Shown: piece after piece, positions 22,879 through 33,661 of the stretch
Layout: the number at the start of each line of letters is the position of its first letter
Numbering within the stretch: position 1 is the first letter of the stretch
From: Talinum fruticosum
Lineage: Eukaryota > Streptophyta > Magnoliopsida > Caryophyllales > Talinaceae
NCBI GenBank assembly: GCA_021018815.1
Contig: JAITYX010000011.1
Coordinates: forward strand, 1,068,501 to 1,132,500
Direction of reading: 5' to 3'
DNA length: 64,000 nucleotides
Notes under the pieces: generated by a model
What the model was told of the DNA's origin: nothing
The model's input: only the letters and a program-made list of their open reading frames with translations
Database searches by the model: none
Made by a program: the position numbers and the translations under genes

Positions 22879-24825
22879 TAAAGGCACAAGTGGGAAAAAG
22901 TTGAATAATATTATCATGAGTCGTTAGCCAATAGAGATTTTTGAGAGACATGAATCCAAAGAAAAAGTAAGAGTAACATAAGACTATGATTAAGTGCCTT
23001 TGTCGGCGTAGTGATTTCTACACGTACAAACAAACCCCACAAAACCCATCTTTTCTTCCCTCCCAAAACATATACGCTGCAAGATTCATAGTATTTCTCA
23101 AATTCTGCCCAGTAATGCCTCACCCAATTATGCCAGCTTTATATTATTACTAGTTTTCCAACCCATGCATTATACATATTATTATTTATTTGTGTACGTT
23201 TTATAATATTTGATTAAAATAAAAATTGATATATATTTTTTTAATAAAATGAATAACAATGACTACTATATACACATAAATGAAGTTTAAAGTCACTCCG
23301 TTGAATCTAAATAACGACTACTTTATATACACTACAAGATTCATAGTATTTTACAATCTTGTAAACTATTACAATTTAATAATAATTCTACGATACTCGA
23401 TTCATTAGAATTTAATTCCACAAAAAGTACCCACAAATAATTATATTTTGTATCAAAATCTTTGATAGAGTATAGTTGCACTAGATTTTTATAAATTTTT
23501 ATGAATGCTACAAATATTTTTATTTTTGTAAAAAATAATTTTATTATTAAAAATAAATATTAGAATCTTACGATCCTCGATCCAATTTTATAATTATGAT
23601 TCTAACCATCCCACCCCCACCCCCAAATTGATTCTAACTTGGATATTAATTCTAACAACCTTGAATTTAATAGGTTATAATACTGTGTGATACGGTTAGA
23701 TTTTTGGTTTACGTATACATACATTTAATATGTTATAATATATATAGTTAGCTGATTAGAGGGTCATATCTTGAGATTTTTTTCGTATATTATTATTACA
23801 TTGTTTGGCATTATTTTTATAATATAAATATTATGCATCCTATTACGAGTTATTAGAATGAATATAAATAATTTTAAGATGATATTTTTATTAATTTATT
23901 CATAATTAGGATTTATGTAATTTTTATTTCTATAATTATCTTTTTGAAAGTATTATTACAAAATATTTTTATGTCATTTAGAATTTATTTGTTGATACAA
24001 CAATTATCATTGAAATTTTGTCTATTAAAGTAAATTTGTTTCTATAAATCAGTCATTTTAAAATAATTTTTTCTAAGAATATAATCTATTTATTCAACAA
24101 AATGGGAGAAAAAAGTATAAAATAGAAATAATTTTTAATTTTTTAAATTGATTTTTGTTTTCCTAAATTTTTTATTTTTACTTTTTTTAAAATATGCATG
24201 GGTTGTTTTGAATTCACATCGGGTCGATTTTAAATAAGATTACATTTTGTTCCCACTCATTTGGATCAAATTGCTTTTTTTCAATCATCAATTTGATTTG
24301 TCTCATATTTTTGTTTAACTTGTTGATGTATGAATTATTAGCTACAGGAGTTCATGTATAGTTGAAAGCACGACAATGGATTAAGAGCTAACTATGAAAG
24401 AGGTGTATGAATTGTTTCTGTTTAACTATGAATTGTATGGATGCATATAGAGTTCAAAATTTATTCATGTATGTTGTTAACTATGAAGGAAGTGTATGAA
24501 AGAGGTGTATAGTTGAATTGTTGCTTTAAATTTTTTTTTTTTTGTTTTTCCTTATTGTTAGGTGTATGTTTATGTTCATATTATTTAATTGATTAAAGAC
24601 ACTTAATTGAATTTATTTCCTAAAATAATTTAATAATTTTTATTTTAAAATAGTTTTTTTAAATGAGTTATCATTTCACTTCCTTTAATAATCTTGTAAA
24701 CTATTAATATGAACAAAAACTATTATCTTAGATAAAAAAATAATCTTATAAACTATTATTCAAATGAAAATTTTCTTAAAAAATTTTTATGAAAAAAGAA
24801 ATTAATACTTTAATTTAAAGTTTCA

Positions 24826-24830
<5 letters not shown>

Positions 24831-24865
<35 letters not shown>
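24831..24865. repeat. (TA)n microsatellite
   Basis: About 17 TA units. Confidence 0.95.
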
Positions 24866-24868
<3 letters not shown>

Positions 24869-25789
24869 CTGGAGATGGTCGTCTTTAATGCGATACTTTG
24901 ATATTTAATTTTTGTTTGTATATTTTATTAATGTCATGTTCAGCAAATTGAGTTACTTGAGTACCGGATAGTTGTTTGTGTAGCGGATATCTGTTTAAAT
25001 AACTGATAGTTATTAAATTTTAACTATTAATTGATAGATGTTCAGTTGAGAGGTTGAATAAAAGTGTTCGATAAATTTAGTGATTGAATTAGTTGATTAT
25101 TATAAATTGACATAAAATGATATAAATAATTTGCCAAATGTAAATTAATGAAGGGATATTTTTTCATAAAAATATGAAGCATTACTTTTAAATGTGAAAA
25201 ACTCATTTTTAGCTTTTCACAAATACTACTTTAAAAACGTTAGAAGCTACTCGTAAAAACTAGTTGAAATATTAACCTATTGAACACAAATATTTGGTTG
25301 GTTAGAGTTTTGACTTGGTAAAAATATTAAACGTTACTCCAAACATTGTTGTCGAATAAAGCCTAAATGTTATAAACTAATATTTTATTATTCTTATATA
25401 TTTTTTTATTATTATAAAGATAGTTCCTACATCTTGCACTTGAGAGTATATACTTCCACAAGTCGTGTGGGGAAAATAAATCTAGGTGACATGTGAGATT
25501 AAGTGCTTCCAGAAACACACAACAATTTGCTTGTCTTAATTTAATGAAAATATTTTGCAAAGTAAATCTAATAGTAGTGGTTTTGTATTTTACGAATCAA
25601 TATTATTTATCGTAAATTTACTGTACAGTTTTGATCTTAAAAGTTAAATATGGGCAATTTTTTGGGACGAAATTATCACACCCCTTACGTTACGTGAGTG
25701 ATGCATGAATATGTTGGATGTAAAAATACAAACATTCTTTAAAAAAACAACACTGTAAAAACATCATCAATCAAATTGAGTCGAGATAT

Positions 25790-26945
25790 AACAATTTACA
25801 AGATTTCCATTGCCACTCGTCTCCAAACAAGATGGTAGTCTGTGGCAATATGCTTACTTTTGTCGTGTTAGACTGGGTTTACCATCATATACGTTACATT
25901 TTATCACAGTATAGACACACTGGATGAGGAATAGTGACGCCAAGAACAAACGGAAGCTTGCAAAGCCAAACAGTTTAGCGAGTGTATCCTACCGACTGAT
26001 ATGGACACTTACTGAACGAGTTGGAAATGGTGCACTATTTCTTGGAGCTCTTCTCAATGCAGTTAGGTTGCGAAATAGGCCGTGTAACTAGTGATATGAT
26101 CAGCCTTGGAAAACTATAAAACAATTCAAAAGAAATCCCCTAGTGGTAAAATCTAGATCCTTCATTACAATGCGGTTAGGTTGCGAAATAGGCCGTGTAA
26201 CTAGTGATATGATCAGCCTTGGAAAACTATAAAACAATTCAAAAGAAATCCCTAGTGGTAAAAACTAGATCCTTCATTACAAAATTAGCTCGGGAGTTTA
26301 TTTTTAAGTTTAGACAGAAAATAAGAAAATTAAAGGTGAATAAACTTTAGGAACTATTTCAATTGTTAAATAAATTTTCATCGATATCAAAAGACACTTT
26401 GACATAGTAAATTAAACCAAAAAAAAAAAAATTTAGAAACACCTAAAAAGAATAGATAAAGAGTGGCAGGCTTAACAATAAAGCGTTACTTTATAAACAT
26501 TTACTCCCTACTAGTTTTTTTTTTTTTGATTAGATTGGTCCATTGAAGTGGTACTAACAAGTCCTAGTGAGTGGTTTGAAATAGCCTTCCACAATGGACA
26601 TACCCGTCGAGTAGTCCTACTAGAGGCAGCAAACATGACGGCTAATGTAGACTCGGCTCGAGGTCAGGTTTAGCAAACAATAATTGTTAATATAAGCCTT
26701 AATTTAACAGAGTAATGTATACAAGTTTATGAGCTTTCATAATAAAATTCTTGGCAATGGGAGGTGTAACTCATAAGGTTATAAAGCTGCTCAAGGTCAT
26801 CTATATTATCAATATAGGACAATATTATCCACTATATATTCTTCACACCCCTTACGTATGGATTACTCACAAGGTCCAACATGTGACATGATCCGATGGG
26901 ATGACAGTGACAAATCATAAGCAATTGTGGCTCGGATACCATGTT
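25790..26945 (-). mobile_element. Wrecked Ty1/copia element
   Basis: On the - strand, 25,800-25,885 translates to NPV*HDKSKHIATDYHLVWRR, the conserved end of copia RNase H (NPVFHERTKHIEIDCHFVR in intact copies). At 26,927-26,941 the - strand reads TGGTATCCGAGCCAC, a typical primer-binding site complementary to initiator tRNA-Met. The two lie only about 1 kb apart, so almost all of gag-pol is missing. LTR borders were not found, so the extent is approximate. Confidence 0.5.
26055..26280. repeat. 113-bp tandem duplication
   Basis: Two adjacent copies begin CAATGC(A/G)GTTAGGTTGCG at 26,055 and 26,168. They are nearly identical (a few single-base differences), so the duplication is recent. It lies inside the wrecked copia region. 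Confidence 0.93.
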
Positions 26946-27324
26946 AAATATTTTATTCGTACATTTTACGATCTCTATTTTGTCATTGACTGTTTGAGTA
27001 TGACATGTGAAGATAAATTCCATGTTGAACAAAAGTGAAGAAACAAAAGAGTTTCTTTTCCCCATCATTTTGGTTCATTTTTACTTTACAGTTGAATAAT
27101 TCTTCACTAGGGCTTGACAAATTGCTAGGGTCAAGAATTACGATTTTTGCTTCATTAATTCAGGTAAGCCTACAATAATCATCACTTTGAGATAAAGCAT
27201 GTGATTGGCAAACATCATAATGAACCAGTTCAAGAGGAGAACATAGTACGATGTACAATAGTATCAAAAGGAAGTTTTGGGGCCTCTGCCAAACCTTCCA
27301 AATTCGTTTTGATTATCAAAATTC
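26946..27324. other. Spacer, possibly LTR remnant
   Basis: If the primer-binding site at 26,927-26,941 is real, the matching 5' LTR should lie here on the - strand. No TG...CA borders or second copy were found. No coding content. Confidence 0.35.
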
Positions 27325-27930
27325 AGACGGTTAGCTATTACAAACTGTTATGGGTTGTTAGCTATTGAAAGTGGTTATAAATTATTACGAGTTGTCATTA
27401 TTAGTTATTAGTTGTTAAGAGTGGTTATAAGTTATTACAAGTCATTACGATTAGTGGTTAACTGTTAGAAATTTTTAAACATATTGTACACTAATCCATT
27501 TAATTTTTATTCAGTTAAAAGTTCATATATTTTTTTGCCAATCATATTTTATTTTTACATGAATGTTTTTGGTAGCTTCCAATATAACTGACCCAAAAAC
27601 ATAAAAAAGACAATTATAAAATTTAATAAAAAACCCAAAAATTATGCAGTTCAAAAATTCAACAAAAAATCCAAACAAAATTTCACAAAAAACCTAACCA
27701 TTCATATCCCTTCTATCCAAAAAATAAAACAAAATAAAAACAATACTTATCTTAAAATCAAAGGCTCAAATCTGATCTGCCTCTCCATTCCTCTCTCTAC
27801 TTCAACCCGATTTCTCTCTGTACTCTCTCTTGTTACTCCAATCCGAGTGCCTATGGAGTAAAAATATTTATATATCTCGCATATCAATATACAATTGTCA
27901 CAACAATAATAAGAACTATGATGATGACGA

Positions 27931-27932
27931 TA

Positions 27933-27968
<36 letters not shown>
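27931..27968. repeat. (AAT)n microsatellite in member B
   Basis: About 12 AAT units, just after ATGATGATGACGAT; the same prefix precedes the tract in member C. Confidence 0.94.
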
Positions 27969-28529
27969 TAATCCGTTGACAATGGTACTTTTCTATTCAT
28001 TGCTTATTATACTTATAATATTTAAATCATACTTCTACAATTTTAAGTTCTTTAAACTATTAAACCATGTATATTTTTCATTGAGTATCTTTGTCATCTT
28101 GAAATAAAAGTTCATGTTACTCTTATTATGTTACTTATTGATTGGAAAGAAAAATGTTTGTCTTGAGGAAAACATTTGGCTCTTAATTAGGTAAAATATT
28201 TATTTATGAAATCTTGATTGTACCAATCTCCTTAAGCCACCGACTTAATATTAAAATCTTAATTTTCAACACAAGTACAAAACACAAATGTTTTTATTAT
28301 CCCGCCATGAAATGACTCATCATGTCGATCATTTGCCGTGATACATTTTTTTACCTTTTTACTCATTAACTTTTTTGTCAAATATAATTGGATCACTTCT
28401 ACCATCGTTGTATTTTTTATTATTAATTTCAACTATATATATAGTTATTATATTTTTGTTTTTTTACTTCATAACTTCCTAGCGTCTATTACGTTGCAAC
28501 CTACCTAGTATGGATCCATACTAGTTGTT

Positions 28530-28530
<1 letters not shown>

Positions 28531-28612
<82 letters not shown>
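28531..28612. repeat. (AAT)n microsatellite
   Basis: About 27 AAT units, the longest pure trinucleotide tract of the window. Confidence 0.96.
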
Positions 28613-28614
<2 letters not shown>

Positions 28615-28904
28615 TAATGATTAACAGTTATAACTATTATATGCGTTTATAAGCGGTTAACTATTAATAATATCCTTATAAATGCTAAAACAAAAAGGCT
28701 CCTAATTGTATCTATTAACATTTCTGTAACATGTTTTTGAAATTTGGAAGAGGGGTTTTTTTTACGAGATATAATAATTCCATGCGAGTGAGGAGTTCAC
28801 AATACTCAATATTTAAAATTGAAAAATATTATTTTTATTAGAAATCCATAGTTACTAAATAGTAAGAAAATAATATTAAAGGAATAAGATTTGTTCCTCT
28901 AGTC

Positions 28905-29403
28905 TGTTAAAATTAGCGGTTACGAGTTAGCATTTATGAGCAATTACAATTAGCAATTAACTGTTACTAGTTAGTTGTTATGAGCGGTTACAATTAGTAA
29001 TTAAAGGTTACGAACAATTGCAATTATAATTTGAGCATTTAATGGCGGTTATGATTTTTATAAGTTCCCATTTGTGATAGTATTCATTGTACATTTCACT
29101 ATAATAAATAATGGTTCATAACTAACATTAGAATAAAAATGTTTTTATCTTAATTTTTGTTTTTCCTTATCAATTTCATTTTTATTCAATCAGAAACTCA
29201 TACATTTTATTGTTAATCATAATATTTTTTTTAATGATTGTGTACATTTTAGAAGAATGTTTTCACAACCAATTATTTGCGTAATAATTTCATATCATTA
29301 TCGTGATAGTTGTGACCTATTAGATATAAATATTTGTATATCTTTTTATATCAATATACAATAACTATTTAAAAATTTAACAATAATAATAACGATGACG
29401 ATC

Positions 29404-29456
<53 letters not shown>

Positions 29457-29460
29457 TTGC

Positions 29461-29503
<43 letters not shown>

Positions 29504-29660
29504 GTGATTATAGTGCTTACAAACTGTTCGGAAGCGATTACGATTAACTATTAGCAATTATGAACAGTTAAAATTAACTATTAATGATTATAAATGGTTA
29601 CGAATTATTAGCTATTCAAATATTTTCACAAACATTAATTCAAATAGGCTTAACTCCACG
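28905..29660 (+). mobile_element. Repeat-family member C
   Basis: The left flank has TTAGCGGTTACGAGTTAGC, GTTATGAGCGGTTACAATTAG and close variants; the right flank has the same motifs (GCGATTACGATTAACTATTAG). The centre holds AT-rich blocks shared with member B and then AAT tracts. This is a simpler version of B and helps to define the family. Non-coding; borders and superfamily uncertain. Confidence 0.5.
29404..29503. repeat. AAT tracts ending in an AAT/ATT palindrome
   Basis: (AAT)n at 29,404-29,452 is followed by AAATAATTGC and then by (AAT)7 running directly into (ATT)7 at 29,461-29,503. The last part is a perfect palindrome of about 42 bp that could form a hairpin or cruciform. Confidence 0.9.
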
Positions 29661-29855
29661 AGATCAACTCATTAAAAATATACGTTCACTTACATGAAAA
29701 ATTACATGGAATGGAAAGCAAGTCAGAAATAATAAAAAAATATCCCATATGATGATGGTCACAAGCACTAATACAGTAGACAAAAGCCCCACCAGGTCAC
29801 CACCAAGCACCAATTTGCCAATATGAGAACCTTCTCCACCCACCACCATCTTCCC

Positions 29856-29893
29856 CTACCCCACCCCACCCCACCCCACCCCACCCCACCCCC
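29856..29893. repeat. (CCCCA)n microsatellite
   Basis: About seven CCCCA units followed by an A run, roughly 230 bp before the start codon of the gene at 30,120. Confidence 0.93.
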
Positions 29894-30119
29894 AAAAAAA
29901 AAGTTTAGAAAAATAAGAAAATACCACAATTTAAAAAGGGAGAGGCGTCCCTCTTTTCCAGAGAACCTCAGGCATAATTTCATTTGCTCCCAAGTTAAAA
30001 GCATCACCAAACCAACACTGTCCACCCTAGCTGAGAGAATCTAGGATTAACTGAGCTTTGCTCCTTTCCTCTGTAAGAAAATCCCCCCGGGGAAAAGAAA
30101 AAAGAAAATAGAAAAAACG

Positions 30120-30467
30120 ATGTTTCGTACCTTCGCAGCTGTTAGTCACCACTTACTCAGCAAAAGGAAGAGCCCCAAAGTTGCAGATGAAACCATGTTT
30201 ACAATTCCAAATGAAGAAGACCCAGCAGTACCAGTATATGCCCATGATGAGATCAACAGAGGAACCAGGCAGCAAAGGAGCAAGGGCTTTTTGGTCATTT
30301 CAACCATTGCCCGGGTCCCCTTCTCTCTCCTCTCCTGCTTCTTCTACCACCGAAGCCATGGGATCAGCGGCCCAGATGGGATGTGGGTCACCGGAGAAAT
30401 GGTGAGGACAGCAGAGATCGACCATCTTATGGTAAGTGACAGCATGCGCTACGCAATTTTGATGTAG
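30120..30467 (+). CDS. Small conserved-looking plant protein, function unknown
   Basis: A 115-codon frame starts at the first ATG (30,120) after an A-rich leader. It begins MFRTFAAVSHHLLSKRKSPK, has a hydrophobic middle (GFLVISTIARVPFSLLSCFF, about residues 55-75) and ends with MWVTGEMVRTAEIDHLMVSD and SMRYAILM. The ending looks like one I associate with a family of short uncharacterised plant proteins, but I cannot confirm this without a search. Base composition and lack of stops contrast with the surrounding spacer. HLM is followed by GTAAGT, a perfect splice donor, so a second, spliced product is possible (see the exon at 30,930). The hydrophobic stretch could be one membrane segment. No catalytic motif is seen. 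Confidence 0.55.
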   Translation: MFRTFAAVSHHLLSKRKSPKVADETMFTIPNEEDPAVPVYAHDEINRGTRQQRSKGFLVISTIARVPFSLLSCFFYHRSHGISGPDGMWVTGEMVRTAEIDHLMVSDSMRYAILM

Positions 30468-30929
30468 AATTATTCACCACCTTCGTGTAGTATACTAGTA
30501 GCAACAGTAGTAGTAGAATTGAGCTTGGTGAAATATTTTTTGGTCTAAGGAAAGAAATACGTACAAGTGAATTCCCAAGTGCACCTAGTTTCTTTTCTGT
30601 ATATTCCAGTCAGTTATTAGGGGGAATCAGAAAGTTTCTGAATCTTCTGTCAGCTTTCACTGTAAAAATCCAATGCCTACAGTAATTGAAAACATGTTCA
30701 TAAGCTTCAGGGTAGAAATCAGAGATTAAAACATCTCAAACTGCTTTATATACTATGTTTTTCCGAACAAGCAACAAACACCTAAAAAATTCAAACTAAA
30801 AGGTTTAATCCTCACAAAAGCTGCGATCATATAGTGAAAGTTATTCAGTGCCCATGGTTGTCAAAAACGGTTAACAGAACAGCGAAAGGGAATGCAGATT
30901 GATCAAATTTAGCTTAATTTTGGCTTCAG
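30432..30929 (+). other. Possible alternative intron of the gene at 30,120
   Basis: 498 bp with GTAAGT at the 5' end and a pyrimidine-containing TTTTGGCTTCAG at the 3' end. Its phase is 0, so splicing would join HLM to MYKHLQ in frame. If it is retained, translation stops at 30,467. Either it is a real intron, or the donor is a chance match inside the coding end. Confidence 0.35.
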
Positions 30930-31046
30930 ATGTACAAGCATTTGCAGGAACTTCGCCTCTGTTATCTAAAAGATTCTGAGGATTCCCCTCAGTCTTTTGG
31001 AGAAGAAGTGCCACTCACATTTATGTTTATTGAGCAATGTATGTAG
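30930..31046 (+). other. Possible alternative terminal exon
   Basis: Directly after TTTTGGCTTCAG, an open stretch of 38 codons reads MYKHLQELRLCYLKDSEDSP and continues to IEQCM before TAG. It is in phase with the donor at 30,432. The composition looks coding, but no family is recognised. Confidence 0.35.
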
Positions 31047-31792
31047 TTTATGTTTGTCAACAAAAAGCCATTGTGGCTTTAATACTGTTGAAACCGTCAA
31101 CCTGCTACTTTGAGAAACAAGAGCAAAACGGCAGTTTGTTTTGCAAACATAAATTACGACAGTTCAAACCATATAAATTTCTAACTTATGTTATGACATG
31201 CAACAACACAGGCTACAGAAGCATGCATAATTATAAATGACTATCTAATTACATGGTCTTCTACATTGAAACATACATAGTAAGAGAATTATGCTTAATA
31301 TAATCATTCTCCAGTTTCGCCCAAAATGAGAGAGAGTGAGGGCTGAAGGGCAATTGTCCAACTACTCAGCAAGTCAGAGTTACAAAAGTTGGGCATATAA
31401 TTGACGCAACAAATACTCATCATGTACAATTTCGGCACTTACCTCCCAAAGTATTGGCAGAAATGGCTTTACCCTCCCACCAATGATACTAATGCACTAA
31501 CGTTGTGAATCTGTCATCTGGGCATTCATTATTCTTCTTTTAGCCTTTAGCGAGCTACTGTGCACTGCTTCGAGGCGAAGCTAAGATTTAAAAAGAAATA
31601 TTAATTCAAAAAGAAAGTCATAATCCATGGATGAAAACCATTATTAAAGGACTTGGATATCAGCCTTAATCATAATAATTAATTGCATGGACATCAACAA
31701 GCAGGGAAAGAAAAGAGGAGAGGGAGGGGGACTGAGCTGGCAATCTAGGTACTTGAGATTAGACTGTTATTTGGGCAGTTCTTCCCTGCTTT
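31047..31792. other. Spacer or 3' UTR, nothing recognised
   Basis: No coding frame of note. The sequence up to the CACTA insertion may include the 3' UTR of the upstream gene. Confidence 0.4.
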
Positions 31793-32469
31793 CACTACTA
31801 CAAAACAGCAGATTAGCGACGGAAATAGCGACGGAATATTAATAATTAGCGACGGAATTTCGCCATTAGCGACGGAATTAGTGACGGAAAAGTTCCGTCG
31901 CTGAAAAGCGAGTCGCTAAATATCAGCGACGGAAATTTTCAAGTCCGTCGCCAATTAGCGACGGATTAGCGACGGAATCTTGTTCCGTAGCCGATAGAAA
32001 TCAACGACGGAAAGTATTCCGTCGCTGATTTAGCGACGGAAATAGGCGACGGACATCCCACCTTTCCGTCGCTAAATCAGCGACGGAATAGAGTGATTTC
32101 CGTCGCTGATAGCCGTATTAGCGACGGAATTTCCCCATTTCCGTCGCTAAGTTCCGTCGCTAAGTGGCACGGACCGTCGCTGATCCGTCGCCGATCCGTC
32201 GCTGTTCGTGAAAAATTTTGTATATTATTTGCTAATTATTCGTTATCCTAGTACGAACATTGTGAATGGATATACAAATCCAACATTCACATATGTGACA
32301 CTTACATTTGGCATTTACATATGCCGGCCACAAATAATTCATCAAAGTTGGATATACAAATCCAACTTACATATTCAACATCATCAACAACCATAACATA
32401 GTTAAAACAAATTTGTAAATAGTTCGCAAAGTGATGATCACCAATATATACAAAAGTTCACATTTGAAT

Positions 32470-32545
32470 TCACTCATCCTCTTCCTCATCTTCTTTCTCT
32501 TCCTCTTCCTGTTGTGGTTCCGGTGGTCGACGGTATATTCCGATT
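32470..32545 (-). other. Possible terminal exon inside the CACTA
   Basis: On the - strand the frame IYRRPPEPQQEEEEKEDEEE ends in DE and a TGA (32,470-32,472). A Pro/Gln-rich stretch followed by an acidic tail looks like the end of a nuclear protein. No clear splice acceptor was found just upstream, so the call is tentative. Confidence 0.25.
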
Positions 32546-32920
32546 GAAATTTAACAATTTATTACATTATTAGTTAAAAATACCAACACATGGAGATGGT
32601 ATATGATTACATATTTTCTATAACGAACATAATCTATATATAACCAGTATGCATCTATAAATTTTTTTAATATACATAGATTTCTATAATTTTTATATTT
32701 TACTCTTCAATATTTATTTCATAATTAAAGTAATCATACCTAATTAGCATAAATGAACTCATATACATATAATTACACTAATCATACGAGTAAAGCAATC
32801 ATACCTATAAGCATACCTAATTAGCGTCAAGAACCTCACACAAATAAACAACAAACAATTACGCATCTATAAATCAAAAACACCATTTCCCTCAACTTCA
32901 ACAATAATGCCCCACATATC

Positions 32921-33440
32921 CTACACAATTGCACATTTGTCTATTCAAATTCATCCACAAACAACATTAATTTCCACCAAATTACATATATTCGTCAATT
33001 TCAGCTTACATTTTTTAAACCCTAAATTTAACTTCAATAACATTTAATCCATAAAGAACCCAATTGCACAGTTTTCTATTCAAATTCATCTACAAACAAC
33101 ATTAATTTCCACTAAATTACATATATACGTTACTTTCAAGTTACAATGTTCAAAACCCTAAATTTAACTTCCATAACATTTACTCCACAAACAACACAAT
33201 TGCACATTTTTCTTCTCAAATTCATTCACAAACAACATTAATTCCCACCAAAGTACGTATATTCGTCAATTCCAAGTTATATTTTGTAAAACCCTAAATT
33301 AAACTTCAATAACATTTACTCCTTAAACAACACAATTTCACAATTTTCTTCTCAAATTCATTCACAAACAACATTAATTTCCCACAAATTACATATATTC
33401 ATCAATTTCAATATCAATTTTGTAAAACCATAAGTCTACA
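32921..33440. repeat. 135-bp tandem repeat, about 4 copies
   Basis: Equivalent points (AATTGCACA and AATTTCACA) fall at 32,931, 33,066, 33,202 and 33,337. Each unit contains CAAACAACATTAATTTCC, ATATATTCGTCAATTTC and AACCCTAAATT. Copies differ by roughly 10-15 percent by eye. If the flanking exons are real, this lies inside their intron. Confidence 0.88.
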
Positions 33441-33459
33441 AAAATCAACACAAAAATAC

Positions 33460-33661
33460 CTCCAATGTATGGGCGGCACCGGCGGCGGCACAGGCTGCGA
33501 CGGCGAAGCTCAGGCGTGAGCCGCAGCGGCGGCGGTTGGTCGGCGGCGTCCTCCACCCGAGCGGCAGCGGCGGCGGTGCGGGGTCGGGCGAAACGAAGCC
33601 GAGAGCGGTGGTGTTTCGGCCTTCGGGGTCCCGAACTAGCGGCGGCAGGAGGCGGCGGCAA
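33460..33661 (-). other. Possible first exon in GC-rich part of the CACTA
   Basis: On the - strand an ATG at 33,661 starts MPPPPAAASSGPRRPKHHRS, continues Ala/Arg/Pro-rich, and reaches RRRCRPYIGG, where GGTATTTTTG offers a donor at about 33,459. The GC content is far above the rest of the window. It could be the first exon of a CACTA-encoded or captured gene, or simply GC-rich low-complexity DNA. The opposite strand is also open (119 codons, with an SRSRSR run), which argues for caution. Confidence 0.25.

Larger units (their letters stand above)
22180..25789. other. AT-rich spacer
   Basis: More than 3.5 kb with (AAT)n at 22,843-22,876 and (TA)n at 24,831-24,865. No frame longer than about 80 codons carries recognisable content, and no element ends were found. 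Confidence 0.55.
27325..28705 (+). mobile_element. Repeat-family member B
   Basis: It begins with repeated GGTTAGCTATTAC, GTTATGGGTTGTTAG and GTGGTTATAAG motifs and ends with AACAGTTATAACTATTA and GCGGTTAACTATTA. Internal blocks are shared in the same order with member C, for example ATTTTTATTCAG...ACTCATA and ATATCAATATACAAT just before an AAT microsatellite. B is longer because it holds extra sequence at about 27,600-27,840 and 27,970-28,530 that C lacks. It has no coding capacity; borders are approximate. Confidence 0.5.

Noticed and set aside
32921..33440. Regular repeats that might suggest a CRISPR-like or satellite array
   Set aside because: Units of 135 bp abut without spacers and lie inside a plant CACTA element; this is an ordinary tandem repeat.
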